Assembly: GCF_003664125.1 (NCBI RefSeq)
Contig: NZ_RCCP01000004.1
Location: 186,001 to 250,000, forward strand
Reading direction: 5' to 3'
Source: Planococcus citreus
GTDB taxonomy: Bacteria; Bacillota; Bacilli; Bacillales_A; Planococcaceae
Length of the DNA: 64,000 nucleotides
Shown here one piece after another: positions 33,627 through 42,114 of the stretch; position 1 is the stretch's first letter; each line of letters begins with the position of its first letter. Both the position numbers and the translations under genes were made by a program. The notes beneath the pieces are model-generated. The model was not told the DNA's origin, did not search any database, and worked only from the letters and a program-made list of their open reading frames with translations.

Positions 33627-33665
33627 AAATGCCCGGCAAGCTGATTCAGCTTGCCGGGCATTTTT
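33627..33665. terminator. Bidirectional terminator between reductase and BCCT genes
   Basis: Long perfect stem AATGCCCGGCAAGCTG/CAGCTTGCCGGGCATT followed by TTT; the opposite strand also has a T-run. Confidence 0.9.
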
Positions 33666-33673
33666 GTCTGTAA

Positions 33674-35179
33674 TTATAATGGCTGTTTTTTCTGCTTAAC
33701 TGCAACAGGATCTTGACTGGCCGCTTTCAGGAACGCGGCCCCCATCAGCAGGACGACGACTGAGAACGGCAAGGCGGCGATAATCAAGGAATTCTGCAAG
33801 CCCTGTGTTCCTCCGCTGAAGACGACGATCGCCGCAACCGCTGACTGGATCAATCCCCAAGTGATTTTCACCAGGTTCGGCGGATTCAATAAGCCGCCGG
33901 TTGTCTGCATGCCGAGCACGAATGTCGCGGAGTCAGCAGAAGTGATGAAGAAGATGGCGACCACGAACAAAGTCAAAATCGACATGACGGTACCGAGCGG
34001 ATAATGCTGGAGTACGCCGAATGTGGCAGTTTCCAAACTGTATTCGGAAATTTTGTCGATGCCTTTTTGCTCCAAGTCCAAAGCAGAAGTCCCGAACACC
34101 GAGAAGAAAATAAAGCACACGAGCGACGGGACGACGAGAACGCCAAGCATGAATTCGCGGACGGTGCGGCCCCGGGAAATACGGGCAATGAAAATCCCGA
34201 CGAATGGCGCCCAAGATACCCACCATGCCCAGTAAAAGACTGTCCAACCGTCTACCCAGGCGCGACGGTCACTGTTCAATGGCTCCAAATTAAAGCTCAT
34301 CGATAGGAAGTTGGAGAAATAGCCGCCGAGTGAATCGGCAAACATATTCATGATGTAAAGCGTCGGTCCGACAATCAGCAGCATGCCGAGCAGGATGAAT
34401 GCTAACACCATATTGATGTTACTCAAATACTTGATGCCCCGCCCGATGCCGGACCAAGCGGAGATGATGAACAATAGCGTGGCGACGGCAAGGATCAATA
34501 ATTGAAAGGCGAACGTATTTGGTGTGCCAAATAAGAACGACAAGCCTTCGTTGATTTGCGCAGAACCGAAGCCAAGCGTAGAAGCGACACCGATAACCGT
34601 CGCGAAGACGGCAAGTGTATCGATCAGCTTGCCGAGCCAGCCGCTCATCCGTTTTTTGCCGAATAGCGGAATGAGTGTCGCGCTGATGAGTCCTGGGGAA
34701 CCATTATGGAATTTAGCGTAAGCAAGTGACAAAGCCACGAGCCCGTAGATGGCCCAAGCGTGAATGCCCCAATGGAAAAACGAAAACTGCATCGCTTCCT
34801 TGACGGCTTCATTAGAGCCGAGTTCAGAACGCGGTGCACTGATAAAGGCGTGGGAAATCGGTTCGGCGGTGGTCCAGAAAACGAGCCCCATGCCCATTCC
34901 AGCGGAAAACAACATCGCGAACCAGGAAATCAAACTGAATTCCGGCTCGTCGCCGGCTTTTCCGAGCTTGATATCGGCAAACCTGGAAAAAATCAAATAA
35001 AGGCAAAAGATAAGGATGACGAATACAGAAGCCAGGTAATACCAGCCGAATGTGGATGAGATCCACGAAGTGAGCGCACCGGTTTGTGCTTGGAAGTTTT
35101 CGGGCACGAAAAATCCCCAGGCAACCATGGCCAGGCAGATGGCGATCGAAATCCAAAAAACGATCGTGACATTTTTCAA
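33674..35179 (-). CDS. BCCT family osmolyte transporter (second)
   Basis: A 501-residue BCCT carrier with about 12 membrane segments. Glycine stretch GMGMGLVFWTTAEPISH near residue 88 and signature WTVFYWAWWVSWAPF near residue 309. It differs from the first paralogue in the substrate-proximal region (FWTTAEP against FYGASEP), so a different substrate or affinity is plausible. I chose the TTG at 35179, 7 bases after AGGAGG; the longer frame to 35218 has no ribosome site. Confidence 0.9.
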   Translation of the reverse strand: MKNVTIVFWISIAICLAMVAWGFFVPENFQAQTGALTSWISSTFGWYYLASVFVILIFCLYLIFSRFADIKLGKAGDEPEFSLISWFAMLFSAGMGMGLVFWTTAEPISHAFISAPRSELGSNEAVKEAMQFSFFHWGIHAWAIYGLVALSLAYAKFHNGSPGLISATLIPLFGKKRMSGWLGKLIDTLAVFATVIGVASTLGFGSAQINEGLSFLFGTPNTFAFQLLILAVATLLFIISAWSGIGRGIKYLSNINMVLAFILLGMLLIVGPTLYIMNMFADSLGGYFSNFLSMSFNLEPLNSDRRAWVDGWTVFYWAWWVSWAPFVGIFIARISRGRTVREFMLGVLVVPSLVCFIFFSVFGTSALDLEQKGIDKISEYSLETATFGVLQHYPLGTVMSILTLFVVAIFFITSADSATFVLGMQTTGGLLNPPNLVKITWGLIQSAVAAIVVFSGGTQGLQNSLIIAALPFSVVVLLMGAAFLKAASQDPVAVKQKKQPL

Positions 35180-35479
35180 ATGAGTTCCTCCTAAATTGAA
35201 AGCTGTGCTTTTCCACACGAATAAAGCTGTAATTAGTTATTCCCCAACAAAGGGAAGCTAATCCATCCTATCGTTATTAATAGAAGAAAAAAAGGGAAGA
35301 TGGGCAAAAAAGCTTTATTTACAGCTTATAAGAGAGAATGTTCTGATTTATTACAGCCTGTCATATTTAAAAGAATGCCGTAATGTAATTGTTAAGTTTG
35401 AATGGTCGTCCTGTCATCTTCTTGCAATGCGCACATGTTAAGCTGTGTCTTGTGTTAGTGAAAAGGAGGAATTTCAATT

Positions 35480-36292
35480 ATGAAAAAGCAAATCGTTACA
35501 CTAACGGCAATCGCGGCATTAAGTGTAGGCGCAGCTACAACAGCAAGCGCTAATTCATCGTATACAGTTCAGTCAGGTGACACTCTGTGGGGTATCTCAC
35601 AAGAAAAGAACGTTTCCGTTCAAAATCTTAAAAACTGGAACGACCTATCATCAGACTTGATTTTCCCGAACGAGACGCTCTCTGTTGAAGGAAAAGAACA
35701 GGCATCTAAGAAATCATCGAACTCATCATCTACCTATACAGTTAAAAGCGGCGACACTTTGTTCAAGATCGCTTCCGCTCATGGAATCTCATTGGATCAA
35801 TTGATGAGCTGGAACAACATCTCTGGCCACATGATCTACCCTGGACAAGAATTCGCAGTTAAAGGCGCAGCAGCAAAAGCGTCAACACCTGCACCAGCAG
35901 CAAAAGCACCAGCTAAAGAAGCACCAAAATCAACTCAAGCAGCACCAACACCTGCAAGTGCACCAGCGGCTGCTAAACCAGCAGCAGCTTCTACACAATC
36001 AGGTAAAGAAATGACAGTATCCGCAACAGCTTACACAGCTTATTGCGCAGGCTGCTCAGGTATCACGCGTACTGGAATTGACTTGCGTTCGAACCCGAAC
36101 CAAAAAGTCATCGCAGTTGACCCATCCGTTATCCCACTCGGTTCAAAAGTATGGGTTGAAGGATACGGAACAGCTATCGCTGGCGACACTGGCGGAGCAA
36201 TCAAAGGAAACAAGATCGACGTCTTCATCCCGACTCAAAGCGAAGCTTTGAAATGGGGACGCAAAAACATCACAATCAAAGTTCTAGACTAA
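35480..36292 (+). CDS. Secreted LysM and 3D-domain cell-wall protein (YocH-like)
   Basis: A 270-residue exported protein. Sec signal peptide (about 1-25, cleavage near ASA), LysM 1 (about 28-70, YTVQSGDTLWGIS) and LysM 2 (about 85-128, YTVKSGDTLFKIA). An Ala/Pro-rich linker (about 134-175) leads to a C-terminal 3D domain, whose three Asp lie in AVDPSVIPLG, AGDTGGAI and KIDVF. It resembles B. subtilis YocH, a muralytic enzyme tied to wall turnover. Ribosome site AAAGGAGG. The 260-bp region upstream holds no gene. Two terminators follow. Confidence 0.92.
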   Translation: MKKQIVTLTAIAALSVGAATTASANSSYTVQSGDTLWGISQEKNVSVQNLKNWNDLSSDLIFPNETLSVEGKEQASKKSSNSSSTYTVKSGDTLFKIASAHGISLDQLMSWNNISGHMIYPGQEFAVKGAAAKASTPAPAAKAPAKEAPKSTQAAPTPASAPAAAKPAAASTQSGKEMTVSATAYTAYCAGCSGITRTGIDLRSNPNQKVIAVDPSVIPLGSKVWVEGYGTAIAGDTGGAIKGNKIDVFIPTQSEALKWGRKNITIKVLD

Positions 36293-36311
36293 TATCTTTA
36301 CAAGCTACAAA

Positions 36312-36342
36312 GCCGAGGTGACCATTCCCTCGGCCTTTTTTT
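36312..36342 (+). terminator. First of two tandem terminators after the LysM-3D gene
   Basis: Stem GCCGAGG/CCTCGGC, 9-nt loop, seven T. Confidence 0.88.
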
Positions 36343-36348
36343 ATGACA

Positions 36349-36376
36349 GCCTTTGCACCTATGCAAAGGCTTTTTT
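36349..36376 (+). terminator. Second of two tandem terminators
   Basis: Perfect 9-bp stem GCCTTTGCA/TGCAAAGGC with a CCTA loop and six T, only a few bases after the first. It insulates the Tat operon from a probably very active gene. Confidence 0.88.
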
Positions 36377-36419
36377 GGGGATTAATTGCACATTTTTTTA
36401 GTGAATAGTCGGAAAAGTG

Positions 36420-36447
36420 TTGAAATCAACGTTAGGAGGCATATAAT
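36420..36447 (+). promoter_or_regulatory. SigA-type promoter of the Tat dehydrogenase operon
   Basis: TTGAAA (36420-36425), 16 bp, TATAAT (36442-36447). The predicted start near 36454 gives a leader of about 54 nt. Confidence 0.7.
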
Positions 36448-36507
36448 GTGGGGTATAGTTATTGAGTATTTATAGTTTTTATACCTATTTTAAAGGAGGC
36501 GCATGAG

Positions 36508-37263
36508 ATGGCAGAGAAGAAAAATGTTTCCAGACGCGATTTCCTGAAGACGTCCGGGATCGCGGCAGGCGCTCTCGTCGGTGGAGGAATCATTGGCGGA
36601 GTAATCGGTGCAAATACCCGTCAGGATACAGCAGCTCCTAGCGGCGGTGAAGCTGGCCAAAACGGCGGCGCTGAAACAATCGAAACCGTACGCGGCTTGC
36701 AGTTCTTCAAGAACCAACAGGAATTTGCCGTTTTACAGCAAGCGACCGAGCGAATTTTTCCGGAAGATGATTTAGGGCCGGGCGCAATAGGTCTTGGTGT
36801 TCCTTTCTTCATCGATCATCAGCTGGCAGGCAGCTATGGTGAGAACTCGCGCGAGTATATGCAGCCGCCATTTGAGGTAGGCGAAACAACCCAAGGCTAT
36901 CAAAGCCGTTTGAAACGCAATGAATTGTTCAGGCAGGGACTGCAAAAAATGCAGCAGGAAGCGCAAAGCCGCTTCGAAGCTAACTTCGTCGACCTTGAAG
37001 GAGAGCAGATGGATGAAATCTTAACAGCATTCCAAGATAACGAAGTGGACATGCAAGGGGCGAACGCCCGATTCTTTTTCCGCCTTCTACGGCAGGCGAC
37101 TTTGAACGGGGCATACGCCGATCCGATTTACGGAGGAAACCAGAACATGGATGCTTGGCGCATGAAAGGATTCCCAGGACATCGCCCATCTTATATCAAT
37201 GAAATCGAGAGCGAAGACTTTGTGGAAATGGATCCGCATTCAGTAGGAGATATGCTGACTTAA
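36508..37263 (+). CDS. Gluconate 2-dehydrogenase subunit 3 family protein with Tat signal
   Basis: A 251-residue small subunit of a GMC-type dehydrogenase. The N-terminus carries a twin-arginine signal, SRRDFLK, then a Gly/Ala-rich hydrophobic stretch to about residue 35. The mature part matches the subunit 3 family (FFKNQQEFAVLQQATERIFP). Such subunits chaperone the flavoprotein and carry the export signal for both. First gene of an operon with the GMC subunit and tatA-tatC, spaced 19, 19 and 10 bp. Ribosome site AAAGGAGG. Confidence 0.9.
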   Translation: MAEKKNVSRRDFLKTSGIAAGALVGGGIIGGVIGANTRQDTAAPSGGEAGQNGGAETIETVRGLQFFKNQQEFAVLQQATERIFPEDDLGPGAIGLGVPFFIDHQLAGSYGENSREYMQPPFEVGETTQGYQSRLKRNELFRQGLQKMQQEAQSRFEANFVDLEGEQMDEILTAFQDNEVDMQGANARFFFRLLRQATLNGAYADPIYGGNQNMDAWRMKGFPGHRPSYINEIESEDFVEMDPHSVGDMLT

Positions 37264-37282
37264 ATTAGAAGGGGGAGTACGT

Positions 37283-38995
37283 ATGGCGACGACGTTAGAT
37301 AAAGTAGATGTAGTGACGGTAGGGGTCGGCTGGACCGGCGGAATTATCGCTGCTGAATGTGCTAAAGAAGGCTTGAAAGTTATGGGGCTCGAACGCGGGC
37401 AAGAGCGTTCGACTGCTGATTACTCGATGGTTCATGATGAATACCGCTATGCTATCCGTTATGAATTGATGCAGGATTTGTCGAAAGAAACGATTACATT
37501 CCGCAACTCCAGAAACCAGAAGGCATTGCCGATGCGTCAATTAGGTTCTTTCCTTCTAGGAGAAGGTCTTGGAGGCGCAGGGACTCACTGGAACGGGCAA
37601 ACTTGGCGATTTTTGCCGTATGATTTTGAAATCAAGTCCATGACGGATGCGAAATATGGTGCCAATAAACTGCCTCCAGAATACACTTTGCAGGATTGGG
37701 GCATCACGTATGATGAACTGGAGCCTTATTTCGATAAATTCGAAAAAACAGCAGGTATTTCGGGCGAAGACAAAAACCCATTCTGGGGCAAACGCTCTTC
37801 AGATTATCCAACGCCGCCAATGAAGAAAACGCCTTTACTGTCGAAGTTTGAGACTGCCACTAGCAATCTCGGCTATACGCCGTTCATGCTGCCTTCTGCA
37901 AACTTATCGGAAGCGTATGAAAACCCTGACGGCCAGCAAATCGCTGCTTGCCAGTATTGTGGATTCTGTGAACGTTTCGGTTGTGAGTACGGCGCAAAGA
38001 CATCACCTGAAATTACGGTCGTTCCGGCGGCTCGTGCCACTGGCAACTACGACATCCGCTTCGGGGCCAACGTAGTGGAAGTATTGAAAGAAGGCGATCG
38101 TGTAACGGGCGTCCGCTTCATCGATACAGTAACTTTTGAAGAATTTATTCAGCCGGCGGAAGTCGTCGTATTGACAAGCTATGTTATGAACAACGCCAAG
38201 CTTTTGATGGTTTCGGAAATTGGCGAAATGTACGATCCCGAAACAGGTCAAGGTTCACTCGGGAAAAACTATGCATACCAAATCCTTCCAGGTGCTTCAG
38301 GCTTTTTCGAGGATCAGATGAATGTCTTTATGGGAGCGGGAGCGCTTGGCATGACCATAGATGATTTCAATGGCGATGCTTTCGACCATAGCGATCTCGA
38401 CTTTATTCACGGAGGCAGTATTTCCATGACTCAAACCGGTTCACGTCCGATCGCTTCAAACCCGCTGCCTCCCGATACGCCAGCTTGGGGGGCGGATTTC
38501 AAGAAAGCATCCATCGAGAACTATACCCGGACATTGTCAGTTGGCTCACAGGGCGCATCAATACCGCACCGCGACAATTACTTGACGCTTGATGGCACGT
38601 ACAAGGATATTTATGGAATGCCGCTCTTGCAATTGACTTATAACTTTACAGACCAGGACCGTGCTTTGCATAAATACATCACGGAAAGAACTTCTGAAAT
38701 CATGCAGGAAATGGGCGCGAAAACGGTCGTCGGCAGATCACCGATTTCCGATTACGACATTGTCCCGTATCAAACGACACATAATACAGGCGGTACCATT
38801 ATGGGGGGAGACCCCGCAACAAGTGTTGTGAACAATTACCTGCAGCATTGGGATATGGAAAACCTATTTGTTGTAGGTGCCGGAAACTTCGCGCACAACG
38901 GCGGCTATAACCCTACCGGTACAGTAGGAGCACTTGCATATCGCTGTGCAGAAGGCGTCATCAAGTACAGCCAAGAAGGCGGTTCTTTAGTTTAA
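37283..38995 (+). CDS. GMC-type flavoprotein dehydrogenase, large subunit
   Basis: A 570-residue GMC oxidoreductase. FAD-binding start VGVGWTGGIIAAECAKEG, GGAGTHWNGQ near residue 95, and the C-terminal catalytic region with HNTGGTIMGGD and HNGGYNPTGTVGALAYR. It has no signal peptide, so export must rely on the Tat signal of the small subunit. A cysteine cluster, Cys223, Cys226, Cys229 and Cys234 (CQYCGFCERFGC), resembles the Fe-S cluster region of FAD-dependent glucose dehydrogenases. Substrate, a sugar, polyol or aldonic acid, cannot be fixed. Confidence 0.88.
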   Translation: MATTLDKVDVVTVGVGWTGGIIAAECAKEGLKVMGLERGQERSTADYSMVHDEYRYAIRYELMQDLSKETITFRNSRNQKALPMRQLGSFLLGEGLGGAGTHWNGQTWRFLPYDFEIKSMTDAKYGANKLPPEYTLQDWGITYDELEPYFDKFEKTAGISGEDKNPFWGKRSSDYPTPPMKKTPLLSKFETATSNLGYTPFMLPSANLSEAYENPDGQQIAACQYCGFCERFGCEYGAKTSPEITVVPAARATGNYDIRFGANVVEVLKEGDRVTGVRFIDTVTFEEFIQPAEVVVLTSYVMNNAKLLMVSEIGEMYDPETGQGSLGKNYAYQILPGASGFFEDQMNVFMGAGALGMTIDDFNGDAFDHSDLDFIHGGSISMTQTGSRPIASNPLPPDTPAWGADFKKASIENYTRTLSVGSQGASIPHRDNYLTLDGTYKDIYGMPLLQLTYNFTDQDRALHKYITERTSEIMQEMGAKTVVGRSPISDYDIVPYQTTHNTGGTIMGGDPATSVVNNYLQHWDMENLFVVGAGNFAHNGGYNPTGTVGALAYRCAEGVIKYSQEGGSLV

Positions 38996-39014
38996 TTCGT
39001 GAGGAGGAAAAGAT

Positions 39015-39242
39015 ATGGGTGGAATAGCTTCAATCGGTGTACCAGGCTTGATCATCATTTTGGTCATCGTGTTGATTATTTTCGGTCCGAAGAAACTGCC
39101 GGAAATCGGTGGGGCTGTCGGCAAGACTTTCGCAGAATTTAAACGTTCGACGAAAGGGCTAATGGACGATGATGATGAAGACGATAAAGATAAAAAAGAC
39201 AAAAAAGAAACAGCAGAAACGAATAAAACCGAAAGTTTATGA
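39015..39242 (+). CDS. tatA: Twin-arginine translocase subunit TatA
   Basis: A 75-residue TatA/TatE protein. N-terminal membrane helix (about residues 9-24) followed by [20 protein letters not shown], the amphipathic helix with the conserved Phe-Gly-Pro hinge. The acidic-basic tail contains DDDDEDD then Lys-rich repeats. It forms the pore with TatC. Its place directly after a Tat substrate pair implies a dedicated translocase. Ribosome site GAGGAGG. Confidence 0.95.
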   Translation: MGGIASIGVPGLIIILVIVLIIFGPKKLPEIGGAVGKTFAEFKRSTKGLMDDDDEDDKDKKDKKETAETNKTESL

Positions 39243-39252
39243 AGGTGGTTAA

Positions 39253-40140
39253 ATGGATCCGTACGGAGAAAACAATCTGATCAGTCCCTTGCATAAGAAA
39301 AAGGCGAGCGAAGATCCGGCGGGACAGGCAAAGCAGAAAGCTGACTCCGGAACGGAACATGAGACCGGAGGCGCGCCGAAAGAGCCGAATCCGGGAGGGG
39401 GCCAAAAACCCCCTGAAGAGCCGGAAGACAGAGTGGAGACCTTAGTCGACCATCTGGGGGACTTGCGGAAGCAATTAATTAAAAGTGCCATAGTCTTCCT
39501 ATTCTTCCTATTGCTCGTCTTTTCCACGCTGAATTTCTGGTTTCCTTATGTGGTGAAAGGCAATGAGCTGGTGATTCTCGGCCCGCTCGAAGTCGTAAAA
39601 TTCTATACGTCGATTTCCGCCACGATGGCGCTCGGCTTGTCGCTGCCGTTTTTGATCCATTTCATCTGGCAGTTCGTCAAACCGGGACTTGAAGAAACCG
39701 AAGCGAGATTTCTCGGCTTGTATTCACCGGTTATGCTGTTATTGTTTGTATTCGGTGTCGCTTTCGGCTATTTTATTGTCAACCCGTTGAGCTATCAATT
39801 CCTGATCGGCCTAGGGGCAGCGAATTTTGATGTAATGATTTCGGCAAACGAGTATGTTCATTTCTTGATCATGACCACGATTCCACTTGGCTTACTATTC
39901 GAAATGCCTATCTTGGCATTGTTCTTGTCATCGATCGGTGTCTTGACGTCTGGATCGATGAAGAAAGTCCGGAAATGGTCGTATCTTGGCTTAGCGATTG
40001 TTTCCGCCCTGATCACGCCTCCGGACTTTCTTAGCCAGCTGCTGGTTTTGGTTCCGATGGCAGGGCTTTATGAAGCCAGTATTTATGTGGTGAAGAAAAT
40101 GGAAGCACGGAACGAACGCATGGAAGATACGACTGTATAA
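39253..40140 (+). CDS. tatC: Twin-arginine translocase subunit TatC with N-terminal extension
   Basis: A 295-residue, six-helix TatC, the receptor for twin-arginine signals. The core starts at about residue 58 (DRVETLVDHLGDLRKQLIKS) and keeps FVKPGLEETEARF, FGVAFGYF and SALITPPDFLSQ. The first 57 residues form a hydrophilic, Pro/Gly/Glu/Lys-rich extension that ordinary 240-250-residue TatC proteins lack. Start confirmed by GAAGGTGG upstream and close packing after tatA. Last gene of the Tat operon. Confidence 0.93.
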   Translation: MDPYGENNLISPLHKKKASEDPAGQAKQKADSGTEHETGGAPKEPNPGGGQKPPEEPEDRVETLVDHLGDLRKQLIKSAIVFLFFLLLVFSTLNFWFPYVVKGNELVILGPLEVVKFYTSISATMALGLSLPFLIHFIWQFVKPGLEETEARFLGLYSPVMLLLFVFGVAFGYFIVNPLSYQFLIGLGAANFDVMISANEYVHFLIMTTIPLGLLFEMPILALFLSSIGVLTSGSMKKVRKWSYLGLAIVSALITPPDFLSQLLVLVPMAGLYEASIYVVKKMEARNERMEDTTV

Positions 40141-40146
40141 TGGAAG

Positions 40147-40195
40147 AAAAAAGGGCTGCCCAAAACATCATGATATGATTTGGGCCAGCCCTTTT
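40147..40195. terminator. Terminator of the Tat operon
   Basis: Stem AAAAGGGCTG-CCCAAA paired with TTTGGG-C-CAGCCCTTTT, 14-nt loop, ending in a short T-run. The opposite strand has a run of T as well. Confidence 0.78.
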
Positions 40196-40228
40196 CCTGT
40201 ATTGCTTACTAAAAAGGAGGACATGAAA

Positions 40229-40696
40229 ATGCCGATGGAAATCAAAGAAATCGAAGACTTGCGCGAAGTGGATGCTATGGATCTTGTGGAGGAAAGTGAA
40301 TCTGAAGGATACCGTTTCCTGAGGAGGCTTGTCGATCAGTACGAGGACGGAAGCAATCGCTTCGACCAACAAGGCGAAGTGTTGTATGGCGTGTTCGATC
40401 CGCATGGTAAATTGGTGGCAATCGGCGGGCTGAATAGGGATCCTTATTCCACTAAAGAAGGCATAGGCAGGCTGCGGCGCCTTTACATTGCGGAAGCTGT
40501 GAGAAGAGAAGGGATCGGGACGAAATTGCTGCAAGCGATCATCGATTTTGCCAAGGGGCAGTTCAGTGAACTCGTGGTGCGGACGGATTCCGCTTCAGCA
40601 GATGCCTTTTACCGTGCTAACGGATTCTCGGGCGACGTCGGTTTGCCGGACGTTACGCATCGGCTCGTTTTGGAACAGCACGCCGCAAAAAAATAG
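40229..40696 (+). CDS. GNAT family N-acetyltransferase
   Basis: A 155-residue acetyltransferase. Acetyl-CoA motif A appears as RLRRLYIAEAVRREGIGTKLLQ, with the R/Q-x-x-G-x-G/A loop as RREGIG (about residue 92). The acceptor is unknown. Several in-frame ATGs exist; I chose 40229, 8 bases after GGAGG, over 40223, which is too close. Monocistronic. Confidence 0.83.
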   Translation: MPMEIKEIEDLREVDAMDLVEESESEGYRFLRRLVDQYEDGSNRFDQQGEVLYGVFDPHGKLVAIGGLNRDPYSTKEGIGRLRRLYIAEAVRREGIGTKLLQAIIDFAKGQFSELVVRTDSASADAFYRANGFSGDVGLPDVTHRLVLEQHAAKK

Positions 40697-40853
40697 GGTG
40701 AATTTCCTCATTACCTGTTTTTGAAATCATTCTTTAAATTTAACGAATGGGTAAATTCCCGTTTGCTGTATCACCTTTTCTTGTACAATGGGAGTCGAAG
40801 GGCTGCCATTTGGGGAAAGGTGATTTTTTGAGTTGCATCGGAGGTGAAAGAGA

Positions 40854-41360
40854 ATGCGCAAAGTGACCGTAATTGCATATGACGAGGGGTGGCCGGCTGA
40901 GTTTGAAAATGCCGCAGCAGAACTCCATGGAATGCTTGAATCCGACTGCCTGGATGTGCAGCACATTGGCAGTACCGCGGTACCAGGCCTTGCTGCCAAG
41001 CCGGTGATTGATTTGCTCGTGATCGTTTCCGATATAGAAGCCTTAGACCGCTTTGAAGAGGATTTCCGACACCTTGGTTATCAGTCAAAAGGTGAAAACG
41101 GGCTGCCGGGGAGGCGTTATTATGAACGTGGCGGCAATGAACGTACGCACCACGTCCATTGTTATGGACAGGGGAATCCTGAAGTTTTTCGCCATCTGGC
41201 ATTCCGTGATTTTTTGAAAGCGAATCCGCAAGTGGCAGCAGCGTATGGTGAATTAAAGATAAAGTTAGCGCAACAATATCCTTTGGACATCGAACAATAC
41301 ATAAATGGAAAACAGGCGATGGTCCAGGAAATTGAGAAAAAGGCGATTGGAGAGATTTGA
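40854..41360 (+). CDS. GrpB family protein (UPF0157)
   Basis: A 168-residue protein of the GrpB/UPF0157 family, related to nucleotidyltransferase folds. Diagnostic runs are VQHIGSTAVPGLAAKPVIDL near residue 39 and the C-terminal LAFRDFLKANPQVAAAYGELK. Function unproven. Ribosome site GGAGGTG. Its TGA overlaps the next ATG by one base, so the pair is likely cotranscribed. Confidence 0.9.
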   Translation: MRKVTVIAYDEGWPAEFENAAAELHGMLESDCLDVQHIGSTAVPGLAAKPVIDLLVIVSDIEALDRFEEDFRHLGYQSKGENGLPGRRYYERGGNERTHHVHCYGQGNPEVFRHLAFRDFLKANPQVAAAYGELKIKLAQQYPLDIEQYINGKQAMVQEIEKKAIGEI

Positions 41361-41773
41361 TGGAAATGGCAAACTGGAAAGGCGCTGCTGGTGTCTGTGT
41401 AAATGAACGTGACGAAATTTTATTGGTGCTCATGAAAGCACCCGAAGAAGACAGCAAATGGTCGGTTCCTGCAAGCGGCATGGAAGCGGGCGAAACACTT
41501 GAGCAATGCTGTGAGCGTGAATTCGAGGAAGTGACGGGATTGACGGTCAAAGCAGGAGAAATCTTAAAAACGCGGGACGGCAATTATGAAAATGCTGCCG
41601 TGTCATTTGATTTGCAGTATTTTCGTGTTGAAGTGACAGGCGGCGAATTAACCATCCCGAAAGATGATTTTTTGATTGAAGATATCGCTTGGAAATCTAT
41701 CGATGAAATTGAAAAGATCGATCTTGCCTACCCGGATGATTTGGAGCTTTTCAAATCGCTTGTTACAGCTTGA
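41360..41773 (+). CDS. NUDIX hydrolase with variant Nudix box
   Basis: A 137-residue Nudix-fold protein. The box reads SGMEAGETLEQCCEREFEEV, then TGL. Against GX5EX7REUXEEXGU the first Gly is Ser and the second Glu of the EE pair is Val; the RE and first EE glutamate remain. Similar variants with REVxEVTG occur in active family members, so activity is still possible. Substrate unknown. ATG chosen at 41360, overlapping the GrpB stop. Confidence 0.85.
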   Translation: MEMANWKGAAGVCVNERDEILLVLMKAPEEDSKWSVPASGMEAGETLEQCCEREFEEVTGLTVKAGEILKTRDGNYENAAVSFDLQYFRVEVTGGELTIPKDDFLIEDIAWKSIDEIEKIDLAYPDDLELFKSLVTA

Positions 41774-41783
41774 GTTCAGCAGG

Positions 41784-41807
41784 ATTTAAAAGATGAGGCT
41801 GGGGTAA
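41784..41807 (+). promoter_or_regulatory. Weak SigB-like promoter candidate
   Basis: ATTTAA (41784-41789), 12 bp, GGGTAA (41802-41807). One mismatch in each box and a short spacer. Located 36 bp ahead of a small hydrophilic gene. Confidence 0.3.
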
Positions 41808-41842
41808 AGAACAACAAACAAAGTTATCGGGAGGGCGATCGC

Positions 41843-42019
41843 ATGGATAAGGAACGGAAATACAAAGAGGGCGAGAAACTGCTGCCGGATGTGGAACCGG
41901 GCCGACATCAGCCGCCGGATAAAGAATTGAATCCCATGCCGGACAGGGAGTTGGAATACGAAGAAAACTCCAACGAAAAATACCGGGACCAGACGCCGGA
42001 TGACAAGCAGAATGACTAG
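41843..42019 (+). CDS. Small hydrophilic hypothetical protein, 58 residues
   Basis: ATG at 41843 preceded by GGGAGGG and ending TAG at 42019. The peptide (MDKERKYKEGEKLLPDVEP at the start) is rich in Lys, Glu, Asp and Pro, has no hydrophobic segment and is probably disordered. No family recognised. A SigB-like site lies upstream, which would fit a small stress protein, but that site is weak. Confidence 0.6.
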   Translation: MDKERKYKEGEKLLPDVEPGRHQPPDKELNPMPDRELEYEENSNEKYRDQTPDDKQND

Positions 42020-42114
42020 ATCGACCGGCCGCTTACAATAGAGTGGCATTTTTTCATGTGATTTAAATAAGGTAGGTTTCGAAACCTGTTCATCAGGAAG
42101 AAAGGGGGAGGCCT

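Noticed and set aside
35340..35480. WalR-type boxes upstream of the LysM-3D gene
   Set aside because: TGTAAT (35384-35389) and TGTTAA (35390-35395) are directly adjacent, without the 5-bp spacing of the WalR consensus. Regulation by WalR is plausible from the gene type but not supported by this site.
40729..40755. SigB-like promoter CTTTAA..GGGTAA ahead of the grpB gene
   Set aside because: The spacer is only 11 bp and both boxes are imperfect.
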